NCBI GenBank assembly: GCA_015523485.1
Contig: WAKH01000040.1
Span: 1-32,450 of the forward strand
Reading direction: 5' to 3'
DNA length: 32,450 bases
Source of the DNA: Thermodiscus sp.
GTDB lineage: Archaea > Thermoproteota > Thermoprotei_A > Sulfolobales > Acidilobaceae
Below, one piece after another: positions 13,493 through 21,620 of the stretch; position 1 is the stretch's first letter, and the number at the start of each line of letters is the position of its first letter. Under the pieces are notes generated by a model that worked only from the letters and a program-made list of their open reading frames with translations, was not told where the DNA came from and ran no database searches. The position numbers were made by a program, and so were the translations under genes.

Positions 13493-14503
13493 ATGACGTC
13501 GATAAAAATACTGATGCTAATACTGATAATTCTCCTCGTATCGATTGCCGTGTACATGACTGTCGAGAACGTTACTCCCACTACACCCACCACCGAGATG
13601 TCGCGTGCAACAACTACAACAAGCGTTAGTTCAAGACCAGTTACACGGGAATACAGCCTATGTAATTCTACGATTATTTCAAAGGCTGTCTCATACATTA
13701 ACGAAATAAGGTCCGGGTATGGTCTTCCTCCTGTAAAATACGTCAATACTTCGATTGCCACATATAAAGTCAAGAGCATGATGAGCTTAGCATACTTTGG
13801 CCATTGCAACTTGAATGGAACACCATACCTATATGACTACACGAGGATAGGTGGTCATTATTTCCCAGAGGAGAATCTAGGCGTAACCTATGTTTACCAG
13901 GGCAGGTTAACAGAGGATCCATTAAACTTGACCTTAGACCATATTTGGGCTATGGTGTACAATGATTCCAGCTCGTCGTGGGGTCACAGGGATTCCTTGT
14001 TAGATCCAACGAATAATTACATAGATCTAGCGTGCGCATACAATGATAAGAGATACTTCCTAGCGATCTACTTGGTTAAGATATGGGTAAACTGGATTGA
14101 CCCACCAGTATATGATAACCAGACTGGTATTTTCCACGCCTCCGGCTACATAATACTCGAGAACTCTAGTCTTGTACAAGTGGGGATATATTCGATCGAG
14201 AAGGAAAACGTGATATCCTGGCCCAGAAGGGCAGGGATCGCGTTCACATGCTCTTCACTATCGCTCGGGGATCTTTATGCGGTCGTGACACCTCACAGGG
14301 TCACTGGTGTGAAGACTATAATACCAGAGACGTATATCGTGGATGACAACTATTTCGATGTTACATTCCATATCAGTGTGGAGAAAGACAGGTACCTCGT
14401 AATAGTTTTCTGGATAAATAACACGTTACCAGTAGCGCATCCATTTGATCCAGAAAGATATGGTGGGGGGATACCGGTCTTAGCTTATACCTTGGGTCCT
14501 TAG
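13493..14503 (+). CDS. Membrane-anchored extracellular CAP-domain (SCP/PR1-like) protein
   Basis: A 336-residue secreted or anchored protein from ATG 13493. The first 25 or so residues (IKILMLILIILLVSIAVYM) are a single membrane segment or uncleaved signal. A Thr/Pro/Ser-rich linker (TPTTPTT...ATTTTSVSS) follows, likely O-glycosylated. A CAP-like domain comes next: ISKAVSYINEIRSGYGLPPV, then the HCN and EENLGV segments in the usual order and a later GHRDSLLDPTNNYID. A C-terminal beta-rich domain of about 130 residues is unassigned. Many Asn-X-Ser/Thr sequons suggest surface N-glycosylation. Its stop overlaps the porB stop. The function is unknown; CAP proteins bind lipids or proteins. Confidence 0.75.
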   Translation: MTSIKILMLILIILLVSIAVYMTVENVTPTTPTTEMSRATTTTSVSSRPVTREYSLCNSTIISKAVSYINEIRSGYGLPPVKYVNTSIATYKVKSMMSLAYFGHCNLNGTPYLYDYTRIGGHYFPEENLGVTYVYQGRLTEDPLNLTLDHIWAMVYNDSSSSWGHRDSLLDPTNNYIDLACAYNDKRYFLAIYLVKIWVNWIDPPVYDNQTGIFHASGYIILENSSLVQVGIYSIEKENVISWPRRAGIAFTCSSLSLGDLYAVVTPHRVTGVKTIIPETYIVDDNYFDVTFHISVEKDRYLVIVFWINNTLPVAHPFDPERYGGGIPVLAYTLGP

Positions 14504-15444
14504 AGTGAGCCCAGCAGTTTTCTAGCCTCCTCCTTCGGGTTGAATGCCTTCTCCAATACGTCAATCATGTACCATATGCTTTCAATGTACTCTTCTATCT
14601 TCTTGATCTCTTCAGGCTTGTTTATCAAGTGCTTGTATCTGCCTTGCAGTTTTAGGTACTCGACGACGGGCACTCTATTTGATGGATCCTTGTATCTTCT
14701 TGCCAGTGGAGATAGCTGGAATTTGCCATTCTCATACTCGTACAGTGGGAATAGCCCCGTCTTTACCGCCAACTGGCCTATCTCGCCTGTTAGTGCAGGG
14801 TCGAACCTCCAGCCTACAGGACATGGTGCTAGTAGGTGTATGTACTTGAAGCCTCTTATCTGAGACGCCTTCTTTACTTTGGCGATGAAGTCAGTGGGGT
14901 ATCCAACGCTGGCCGTTGCAACGTATTTTACACCGTGTGCTATCATGATTAATGGAATGTTCTTCTTGTGCTCCCTCTTACCTGTCCAAGTAGTTGTAGT
15001 CCAAGCTCCGTAGGGTGTGAGACTACTCCTCTGTATACCCGTGTTCATATATGCCTCGTTATCCACACAGATGTATAGGATGTCATCGTCTCGCTCCGCC
15101 GCTCCGCTGAGAGCCTGGAATCCAATGTCTCCAGTACCGCCGTCTCCTGCCCAAACGACGACTTCTACATCCTTCCTCCCAATTGATTCGAATCCGGCTT
15201 TCATGCCCGCAGCAGCTGAGGCGCCCGCAGCGAATACAATGTTGAGTATTGGAGCGTATATGCCAGATCGCGGTGCGATTCCCTGTATAACGCTGCTACA
15301 CCCAGCTGGTATAACCATGACGAAGTTGTCTCCGAGCGCCATCTTTAGATACCGCATGCCCATGGTCTCAGGACATCCAGGGCAAGCAGCGTTCCCAGGC
15401 ATCAGGAACTTCTTCTTCGGAATCCTCTTTATGTTCACGGTCAC
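14500..15444 (-). CDS. porB: 2-oxoacid (pyruvate):ferredoxin oxidoreductase, beta subunit
   Basis: A 314-residue thiamine-pyrophosphate-binding subunit. The TPP motif starts at GDG (about 100-102) and runs through GFQALSGAAERDDDILYICVDNEAYMN. Four cysteines (C21, C24, C49 and C208) can hold the proximal [4Fe-4S] cluster. The complex oxidises pyruvate with CoA to acetyl-CoA and CO2, reducing ferredoxin. The GTG start (15442-15444) overlaps the porA stop. A 2-ketoisovalerate oxidoreductase has the same subunits, so substrate preference is inferred rather than proven. It is the last gene of the G-D-A-B operon. Confidence 0.9.
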   Translation of the reverse strand: MTVNIKRIPKKKFLMPGNAACPGCPETMGMRYLKMALGDNFVMVIPAGCSSVIQGIAPRSGIYAPILNIVFAAGASAAAGMKAGFESIGRKDVEVVVWAGDGGTGDIGFQALSGAAERDDDILYICVDNEAYMNTGIQRSSLTPYGAWTTTTWTGKREHKKNIPLIMIAHGVKYVATASVGYPTDFIAKVKKASQIRGFKYIHLLAPCPVGWRFDPALTGEIGQLAVKTGLFPLYEYENGKFQLSPLARRYKDPSNRVPVVEYLKLQGRYKHLINKPEEIKKIEEYIESIWYMIDVLEKAFNPKEEARKLLGSL

Positions 15445-16655
15445 TTCGCAATCACCTCCTTAGGAGATGAGGGGTATCTCCCCGCATACTTCTCGGGGAG
15501 GATCCATTCGGTGGGAGTATAGATTGCTCCCTCCTCCGCCTGCTTTATGAATTTCAAGATCTCCGCCTCTATCCTTGAGGGACCCACATCTACGCCTGCT
15601 AGTCCCGCCACCAATCCCTTCAAGCTAATGTTTAACGGGTAGAGCGTCTGGGCTACCTCAGAGAATAGGATCCCGGTGCTTCCCATAGACACGGCTCTAT
15701 CAAACACTAGCACTCCTTTTGCCCCGCTTAGGATCTCGAGGAGTTTTTCTCTTGGCCATGGTCTCACGAACCTTATCCTCACTACTCCCACTGGAATGTT
15801 CTGCTCTCTTAGCGTGTCAACGGCCTTCTTAGCGTCGCCCGCCCAGCTGCCCATTATAACAACAAAGTACTCTGCGTCTTCACACTTGTAGCATTCGACT
15901 AGTCCTCCATAACTCCGCCCGAAGATTTCCCCGTATTCCTTATCAACTTCTTCGATTACCTTCTTGGCAGCCTCCATAGATGCCGCCATGGAGTATCTCA
16001 TCATGAAGTGGTCTTCGTCGGGCGCTATATTGCCCATCACAACCTCGGATTCTGGAGCAATTATGTATGGCTGGCGTCTTGGTGGGAGCCAGGAATCTAC
16101 TAGTTCCTGGTCAGGTATGTCTACGGGTGCCGTTGTGTGCGATAGTATGAATCCGTCTAAGCCTACCATCATTGGCAGATATACTCGGGGATCCTCGCTT
16201 ATCTTGAATGCTTGTAGTGTTAGGTCGAGCACTTCTTGGTTCTCCTGTGCGACAGCAATTATCCAGCCAGAATCCCTTTGATCAAGTATGTCTTGGTGGT
16301 CTACGTGGATATTCCACGGCGGCCCTATTGCTCTCGTAACAACAGCCATCACGAGTGGTATCCTTGAACCAGCAGCCCACCATACTACCTCGTGCATGTA
16401 AAGGAGGCCGTGGCTTGAAGTCGCTGTAAACGCCCTCGCTCCAGCACTGGCAGCACCGTATACTGCGGCGAGAGCTGAGTGCTCGCTTTCAACCCTTATC
16501 ATCCTTGCGTTTAACTCGCCTTTCTCTATCATTTCTGAGAGTTTCTCAACAATCGTGGTTTGCGGCGTGATTGGATAGGCGCTGACAACGTTTACACGGG
16601 CCAACTTAACTGCATACGCAACCGCGTAGTTCCCTGTTAAGGTCTTAACTACCAC
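15441..16655 (-). CDS. porA: 2-oxoacid (pyruvate):ferredoxin oxidoreductase, alpha subunit
   Basis: A 404-residue alpha subunit carrying the pyrimidine-binding domain and CoA-proximal domain. Typical segments are VSAYPITPQTTIVEKLSEM near residue 27, RVESEHSALAAVYGAASAGARAFTATSSHGL, and RFVRPWPREKLLEIL in the C-terminal third. The YPITPQT motif marks this ferredoxin-dependent family. The GTG start at 16653-16655 has GGGGTGA upstream and lies 5 nt after the porD stop. GTGA overlap with porB implies coupled translation. Confidence 0.92.
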   Translation of the reverse strand: MVVKTLTGNYAVAYAVKLARVNVVSAYPITPQTTIVEKLSEMIEKGELNARMIRVESEHSALAAVYGAASAGARAFTATSSHGLLYMHEVVWWAAGSRIPLVMAVVTRAIGPPWNIHVDHQDILDQRDSGWIIAVAQENQEVLDLTLQAFKISEDPRVYLPMMVGLDGFILSHTTAPVDIPDQELVDSWLPPRRQPYIIAPESEVVMGNIAPDEDHFMMRYSMAASMEAAKKVIEEVDKEYGEIFGRSYGGLVECYKCEDAEYFVVIMGSWAGDAKKAVDTLREQNIPVGVVRIRFVRPWPREKLLEILSGAKGVLVFDRAVSMGSTGILFSEVAQTLYPLNISLKGLVAGLAGVDVGPSRIEAEILKFIKQAEEGAIYTPTEWILPEKYAGRYPSSPKEVIAK

Positions 16656-16660
16656 TTACA

Positions 16661-16954
16661 TCACCCCTCAGGAACCATTTGGATGGCGTCGAATGGACAC
16701 TGATGAGCGCAGATACCACATCCCTTACAGTACTCGTAGTCTATGCTTACCTTGTCATTCTCTAACCTGATTATCGTGTCCTCCGGGCAGTATAGCCAGC
16801 AGATAAGACACCCCGTGCACTTATCTAGGTCTACAACCGGCTTGTGTGTTCTCCATGTTCCAGTTTTACCTACACTACCAGGGGAGGGATGGCTTATAGG
16901 AGCGAAGAATACGGTTTTGGGCTCCTCTAGTACGGGTTTACTATTCACATTCAT
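16661..16954 (-). CDS. porD: 2-oxoacid:ferredoxin oxidoreductase, delta (2x[4Fe-4S]) subunit
   Basis: A 97-residue ferredoxin-like subunit. Two complete 8-Fe motifs occur: C46, C49, C52, C56 (CTGCLICWLYC) and C76, C79, C82, C86 (CKGCGICAHQC), each followed by proline. They relay electrons from the TPP subunit to external ferredoxin. The 40-residue N-terminal extension with SHPSPGSVGKTGTWRTHKPV is typical of separate delta subunits. ATG start; 67 nt separates it from porG. Confidence 0.93.
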   Translation of the reverse strand: MNVNSKPVLEEPKTVFFAPISHPSPGSVGKTGTWRTHKPVVDLDKCTGCLICWLYCPEDTIIRLENDKVSIDYEYCKGCGICAHQCPFDAIQMVPEG

Positions 16955-17021
16955 TTGAACCAGCCCACACCATAGGTACTAATCTCTTCACGGGGGGTTA
17001 TTATTTGGGTGTTTAGTATAT

Positions 17022-17570
17022 CTAGCATTCTCTAACACTCTCTGCAGCCTTCATGATGGCGTTTGCGTTCAAGTCACCGATCTTGCCTGGGAATTGCTCC
17101 CTCACAGCTTCGATAATTGACTCCAGCTTTACGAGGTCTGTTGCTTTCGCGAATGCACCAAGCATAACTGTGTTGACGACTGGCCACCCGCTAACCACGA
17201 GTCCTATTGACTGGGCGATAGATGTCGCGTCGACACAGTACACCTTAAAGGTCTCGCCTACGTCTGGCTTCTGTTTTGCATTCGCTATAACAATACCGTT
17301 CTTCTTTAACCCCTCGGTAACATTTGCTAGCTCGAACAACTTGGGATCTAGTACAACGACTATGTCTGGGTGTTCGATCCTGGAGTGGGTTTGTATAGGT
17401 TCATCACTTATCCGGGCGAAGGCAACTACTGGAGCTCCTCGCCTCTCAGCTCCGAAGTAGGGGAACGCCTGGGCGTACTTTCCCTCTCTAACCGCGGCGT
17501 TCGCAAGCAGGTTTGCCGCGGTTACAGCGCCTTGACCACCGCGTCCATGAAAACGTATCTCGACGAGCAC
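17022..17570 (-). CDS. porG: 2-oxoacid:ferredoxin oxidoreductase, gamma subunit
   Basis: A 182-residue gamma subunit with the family opening EIRFHGRGGQGAVTAANLLA and the segment AFPYFGAERRGAPVVAFARI, both diagnostic of PorG/VorC. It forms part of the oxidoreductase core. The first gene of the porGDAB operon, it starts at GTG 17568-17570 behind a GGGGGG tract. It is divergent from the NUDIX gene; the promoter interval carries a perfect 12-bp palindrome. Confidence 0.93.
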   Translation of the reverse strand: MLVEIRFHGRGGQGAVTAANLLANAAVREGKYAQAFPYFGAERRGAPVVAFARISDEPIQTHSRIEHPDIVVVLDPKLFELANVTEGLKKNGIVIANAKQKPDVGETFKVYCVDATSIAQSIGLVVSGWPVVNTVMLGAFAKATDLVKLESIIEAVREQFPGKIGDLNANAIMKAAESVREC

Positions 17571-17583
17571 TCATTTCCCCCCA

Positions 17584-17595
17584 TATAGATCTATA
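17584..17595. promoter_or_regulatory. 12-bp palindrome in the por/NUDIX divergent promoter
   Basis: TATAGATCTATA is a perfect palindrome between the porG and NUDIX starts. As a TATA box it suits the plus-strand gene (start near 17615, ATG at 17637) better than porG. Its symmetry also suits a dimeric regulator. Confidence 0.4.
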
Positions 17596-17636
17596 GGAAT
17601 GTCTCAATTTAGGCTTGTGTACATGCATATGTCTAG

Positions 17637-18134
17637 ATGGTGCCAGTTAGAATGAAGCGAACATACCCAGAAATGCCACTAGTTGGTGTAGGAGCCCTAG
17701 TCATAAGAGACGGTAAGATCCTGCTGGTGAAAAGAAAGTATCCACCAGGTAAGGGTAGGTGGAGTATTCCAGGCGGCCATGTCGAGGTAGACGAGTCAAT
17801 TCTAGAAGCGGCTCGAAGGGAACTTCTGGAAGAGACAGGCATAGAAGGGGACCCACTCGGCGTTGTCAACGTAGATGACGCTATAATATACGATGATGAC
17901 GGTAAAATCAAGTACAGGTATGTTTTGGTAACAGTCCTGCTGAGAGCTAGGAGTGATAAGACCAATCCGGGAAGCGATGCTCTCGATGCACGTTTCTATG
18001 ATCTAAGAGAGGCATTAAACCTTGAATTAACAGACTCGACCCGCGGACTAATATGGAAAATTCTCAACAGCCAGATACCACTAGATAAACCCTGTCCTGT
18101 TAACAGATACTCGCCTAATTACGCTAACGAGTAA
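17637..18134 (+). CDS. NUDIX hydrolase
   Basis: A 165-residue protein with a complete Nudix box GX5EX7REUXEEXGU at 47-69 (G47, E53, R61, E62, E65, E66, G68). The preceding GKGRWSIPGG is also typical. The family hydrolyses nucleoside diphosphates linked to another moiety, such as ADP-ribose, NADH or oxidised nucleotides. The SRWSIPGG-like context and length resemble ADP-ribose pyrophosphatases, but the substrate is not decided. ATG 17637. It is convergent with the Clp1-like gene, 20 nt away. Confidence 0.88.
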   Translation: MVPVRMKRTYPEMPLVGVGALVIRDGKILLVKRKYPPGKGRWSIPGGHVEVDESILEAARRELLEETGIEGDPLGVVNVDDAIIYDDDGKIKYRYVLVTVLLRARSDKTNPGSDALDARFYDLREALNLELTDSTRGLIWKILNSQIPLDKPCPVNRYSPNYANE

Positions 18135-18154
18135 CTAAAGGATCCGCATTGACC

Positions 18155-19495
18155 CTAAATCCAGACTCTACGTTTCGCACTATCCTGATAATCAACGAGC
18201 CTAATTCGTCCAAACACCAAACCTCTAACGGGGCCTTCATAATAGGTTCTCACCTTAATCCTCATTGTATCCAGATCAACCTCCTCCACGATACCCGGGT
18301 AATCTCTTAATCCATCACTTAATCCAACAAGTACTCCCTTGAAGCCACCAGTGTAGAGGACCAATACATCACCGCTCAACTCTTTCTGCAGACTCCTCAA
18401 CGTTGAAGATTCAATTGGAGACTCGGACTCGACTACGATACAATAACCACCCGGAAACTTTCCAATAAAAGGTGATGGTTTTCCAGTAATGCTCTCCACT
18501 TTAGCCTTAACGTCTGGGTCATTGTAGGGTATTGATGAAAACAGACAGCTCCCATGCACATGCAGTCCATTCAACTCCAGAGCTCTAACTGGCGCTCCCT
18601 CTAGAAACCTCCTGTAATTAGCCGTCCTCAAAGTCTTCCTGTCGAGTTGACTACGCGATATTCTAACTAAGGGTGAACGAGCATAGCGGACTGAACCGGG
18701 AAACACCTTGTGGAGGGTCTCGTACAAATCAGGGTCCCCGAGAACTATGACAGCATTGGTCCTTAGGAGCCTAATTAGATCGACTTTGTGCTCTAACGCT
18801 CCCCATCCCTCAACCCATCCATCTGTATCAACAACTACTACGCCAGCTCCCTTCTCAAGCGCCTCTCTCACGAGATCATAAGTGAGTGATAATAGCCGGC
18901 CAGCAACCGGTGCAGGCTCGATTGAACCAACGAATCTCATCGAAACAGGCGAAAGCTCTCTTAGCCATAAAGTCCAGCTGTCGGGCATTGCCAGGCTGAC
19001 GAAGCCTGGAGGACCAATATCAGCTTGACCAATGTCGGCATCTATAACAGCAGTGGGTATCCCCCTAACCAATGCTCTATTGGATAAGAGGGCGGCCATA
19101 CTGGTTTTGCCAGCATCAACGGGTCCCATAACCACTATAATACAGGGTAGATTGCACTCGCTTATCACGGCATCAGCGACAGTGATCCAATCATCTAATG
19201 GTTCCTCGAAGGGATCAGCCCTCTCGATTTTCGAGCCATCACCAAGTGAGACCTCTATTCCAGCATCTGAAAGCGCTTTGAGACTGTAACTTCTATACCC
19301 AGAAATCTCGAATTCATCACCACTCCTAAATTCAGCGCCTAACACGGATACGATACCAGATGATACCCTGATCTTGGCGGGACCAAGTATCCGTATCATC
19401 GCCCCCTTCTTCAACGATATAGTGATCTCCGTCAACTTGTTTGAGCACCCTTCAATTCCACGTCTACTTTTATCCTTCCATCGAAATAATTCCAT
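18155..19495 (-). CDS. Clp1/Grc3-type polynucleotide 5'-hydroxyl kinase
   Basis: A P-loop RNA kinase of about 446 residues (COG1341) that phosphorylates 5'-OH RNA ends. An N-terminal beta-rich domain (about 20-95) precedes the kinase domain. Walker A GPVDAGKTS lies near residue 125 (counting from the chosen start), followed by VIDADIGQADIGPPG, the characteristic Clp1 segment. The C-terminal domain ends with VRGLVFGRIRLV. I chose ATG 19493-19495, because the earlier in-frame GTG at 19526 would make the gene overlap the divergent EMAP-domain gene. With ThpR and the CCA enzyme, it adds to the RNA-end-processing content of the window. Confidence 0.88.
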   Translation of the reverse strand: MELFRWKDKSRRGIEGCSNKLTEITISLKKGAMIRILGPAKIRVSSGIVSVLGAEFRSGDEFEISGYRSYSLKALSDAGIEVSLGDGSKIERADPFEEPLDDWITVADAVISECNLPCIIVVMGPVDAGKTSMAALLSNRALVRGIPTAVIDADIGQADIGPPGFVSLAMPDSWTLWLRELSPVSMRFVGSIEPAPVAGRLLSLTYDLVREALEKGAGVVVVDTDGWVEGWGALEHKVDLIRLLRTNAVIVLGDPDLYETLHKVFPGSVRYARSPLVRISRSQLDRKTLRTANYRRFLEGAPVRALELNGLHVHGSCLFSSIPYNDPDVKAKVESITGKPSPFIGKFPGGYCIVVESESPIESSTLRSLQKELSGDVLVLYTGGFKGVLVGLSDGLRDYPGIVEEVDLDTMRIKVRTYYEGPVRGLVFGRIRLVDYQDSAKRRVWI

Positions 19496-19513
19496 CGTAA
19501 ACGGGGATAGCTG

Positions 19514-20188
19514 ATGGATACAGCCCACGACTATAGAATACTTGCCGCTGAAGACGCTGTTGAGAGGCTATCAAGGAGGATCAGGCAATGGGGGATGCCT
19601 TGGCCTTTCAATCGTAACAAGGCAGTAGAATATCTAGAGGAGATTAGAAAGAACCTATTGAAAATCAAGTACTCCTACCTTCCAGCCAATCTAATCCTAG
19701 AATCAGAAGAATTGAAAAACATAATTGAAAAGACACGCCAACTAAAGGAAACACTACTCCCCGAGACAATCCCAAAACTGGATGGTGGAAAAGCGTTCGC
19801 TCTAGCTGAAATGAGATATGCTTTGTTAATCCTGCTAGGTCTACCTAACAGAATACTACTAGGAGATGAAAACCACCCAGAGTATGCGGTGGATATTGTA
19901 GGTGTAGAGGTAACAAGGGTTGAACCTCTGGAAAACACAGAAAACCTGAAAGTAACGAGGGGGAGCGCTGGAAAAGCCGTATTCACAATAGTCACAAACC
20001 TTGAAGACATAAAGGTTGGCCAAGTTAGAGCGGCCGCGATACTCCCACCAGCGGAATTCAAGGGAGTCATAAGCGAAGCAATGTACTCATCTGATCCAAT
20101 CGATAAGAACTACATAGGTAAGAGAGTGCCTAGGAAGCTGCTTTCACCCGAAGTGAAAGGAAAGATAATTAGTTTATTCGGAAAATAA
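19514..20188 (+). CDS. RNA-binding protein with C-terminal EMAP/Arc1p-type tRNA-binding domain
   Basis: A 224-residue protein. The first 115 or so residues are helical (EDAVERLSRRIRQWGMPWPF, then a Lys/Glu-rich helix). The C-terminal half is an OB-fold of the EMAP-II/Arc1p/CsaA type, with VDIVGVEVTRVEPLENTENL, VTNLEDIKVGQVRAAAILPP and FKGVISEAMYSSD. This domain binds tRNA or structured RNA, and archaeal COG2517 proteins have the same layout. It could be a tRNA chaperone or a synthetase cofactor. ATG 19514 has GGGGAT just upstream. It is divergent from the Clp1-like gene by 18 nt. Confidence 0.85.
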   Translation: MDTAHDYRILAAEDAVERLSRRIRQWGMPWPFNRNKAVEYLEEIRKNLLKIKYSYLPANLILESEELKNIIEKTRQLKETLLPETIPKLDGGKAFALAEMRYALLILLGLPNRILLGDENHPEYAVDIVGVEVTRVEPLENTENLKVTRGSAGKAVFTIVTNLEDIKVGQVRAAAILPPAEFKGVISEAMYSSDPIDKNYIGKRVPRKLLSPEVKGKIISLFGK

Positions 20189-20192
20189 GAGT

Positions 20193-21611
20193 TCACGGAT
20201 ATATTTCTCGCTGAAGTGCATCATTATATTCTTCTATCAGTCTCTTTAACCCTCCTACTCCCCTCTCCATATTCTCACTTGCGTATTTGGATACGGCGAA
20301 TTCAATAGACAGGATATACGCTAGAAGTCTCACCGCCTCAAGCAGTTCATAGCCCGATTCGGGCGACATTGGCACGATATCCTCTTGTAATCCACTTGTT
20401 GGTATGCTATGTGTGGATTGCGGGTTAGCAAGCCATCTTATTCTAGCCGTTAAGCTCGCAGCTGCATATTGTGTTATCATGGCGCCGACACTATCCATCT
20501 CTCCTGCAAGAAATTCTGGCAACCCGGTGATCTCGCTACGAAGCAATTGGTTTAGGCGACGCTCTGTTAGGTTCGCGATGTATGTCGAGGCCAGCTTCAT
20601 TGTATCTATCGCGAGGGCTACATGGATACTGTGGAATCCGCACCAGTGCTTCACTTCTCCATTGACAATTATCGGGTTTTCTGTAGAGGAGCATAGCTCT
20701 TCTTCAAGTAATCTCTTTGCGAAATTCAAGGCTTCGCTGACAGCCCCTAGGATCTGGGGAGTACATCTAAGGCTATAGGGATCTTGTAGCCTCCTCTTCT
20801 CACAGCGCGTGATGCCTTGGTTAATCTCCTCCCCAACCTTCCTAACTCCCTCATGGAGGGTGGCGTGAAGCGTTTCACTACTATAGTGTTGCTCGTTGCA
20901 CCCTGTAACGGACAGTGTGTGCACTGAGGCCTCTATCGACCTATTCCATAGCCTCCTAAGTGACTCATATCCAAGTATGCCTAACGCTGTGCTCCAAGCG
21001 GTGTTATTGATTAAAGCGAGAGCTTCACCGGGCTCCAGAGGTAGTGGTTGGATTCCCAGCTTCTCCATAAGTTCTTTACACGGCACGATATCCTCGCCAT
21101 TGTATGCCTGTCCCTCTCCATAGAATAGACAAAGGAAAGCCTCAGCCGATGGAGCCAGATCTCCGCTGGCGCCAACACTACCATGCCTGTGAACAACTGG
21201 GATGAAGTCATTGTTTAACGCCTCCGCTATTCTTCGTAGAACGATCCCACGGACTGGGGCTCTTCCACGAGCCAGCTGATACAATCGTACTGCAAGGAAA
21301 GCTCTGACCAGAGTCTTAGGTACCGCGTCACCAATGGTCATTGAATGCTCTAGTAAAACGTGCTTCTCCCATTCACTATCACATTTCTCCGATCGCTTAC
21401 CCAGGAGTTCTCCTAGGCCAGTACAATAGCCATAAACTTGATCTCCACGTTTAACTGCTTCTACGTATGATCTCCTTGAACGGTCCAGAGCCTCTATTAC
21501 ATTATCCTCGACGACAACGTGAGCGTTATCAACAATGGAAACGACGTCTTCTAGCGATGGACACCTGAAGAGGCTTACAACCCTAGAATTCCCGTCCATG
21601 GCGGACGTCAT
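20193..21611 (-). CDS. Aromatic amino-acid (histidine-type) ammonia-lyase
   Basis: A 472-residue member of the HAL/PAL lyase family. Ala148-Ser149-Gly150 in HGSVGASGDLAPSA forms the MIO electrophile. The catalytic-type Tyr is at 60 in VYGYCTGLGELLG, and the Asn loop is LINNTA. The segment QDPYSLRCTPQILG matches the family Tyr/Arg site. The substrate pocket departs from standard HutH: GFHSIHVA stands where GNFHG is usual, and the protein is shorter than bacterial HutH (about 510). No other hut gene is nearby, so histidine is not certain. ATG 21609-21611. Confidence 0.8.
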   Translation of the reverse strand: MTSAMDGNSRVVSLFRCPSLEDVVSIVDNAHVVVEDNVIEALDRSRRSYVEAVKRGDQVYGYCTGLGELLGKRSEKCDSEWEKHVLLEHSMTIGDAVPKTLVRAFLAVRLYQLARGRAPVRGIVLRRIAEALNNDFIPVVHRHGSVGASGDLAPSAEAFLCLFYGEGQAYNGEDIVPCKELMEKLGIQPLPLEPGEALALINNTAWSTALGILGYESLRRLWNRSIEASVHTLSVTGCNEQHYSSETLHATLHEGVRKVGEEINQGITRCEKRRLQDPYSLRCTPQILGAVSEALNFAKRLLEEELCSSTENPIIVNGEVKHWCGFHSIHVALAIDTMKLASTYIANLTERRLNQLLRSEITGLPEFLAGEMDSVGAMITQYAAASLTARIRWLANPQSTHSIPTSGLQEDIVPMSPESGYELLEAVRLLAYILSIEFAVSKYASENMERGVGGLKRLIEEYNDALQREIYP

Positions 21612-21620
21612 CCCCTATAC

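Noticed and set aside
14500-17570. 2-ketoisovalerate oxidoreductase instead of pyruvate oxidoreductase
   Set aside because: Subunits and order are the same in both; pyruvate is kept as the more general call and the doubt is stated in the entries.
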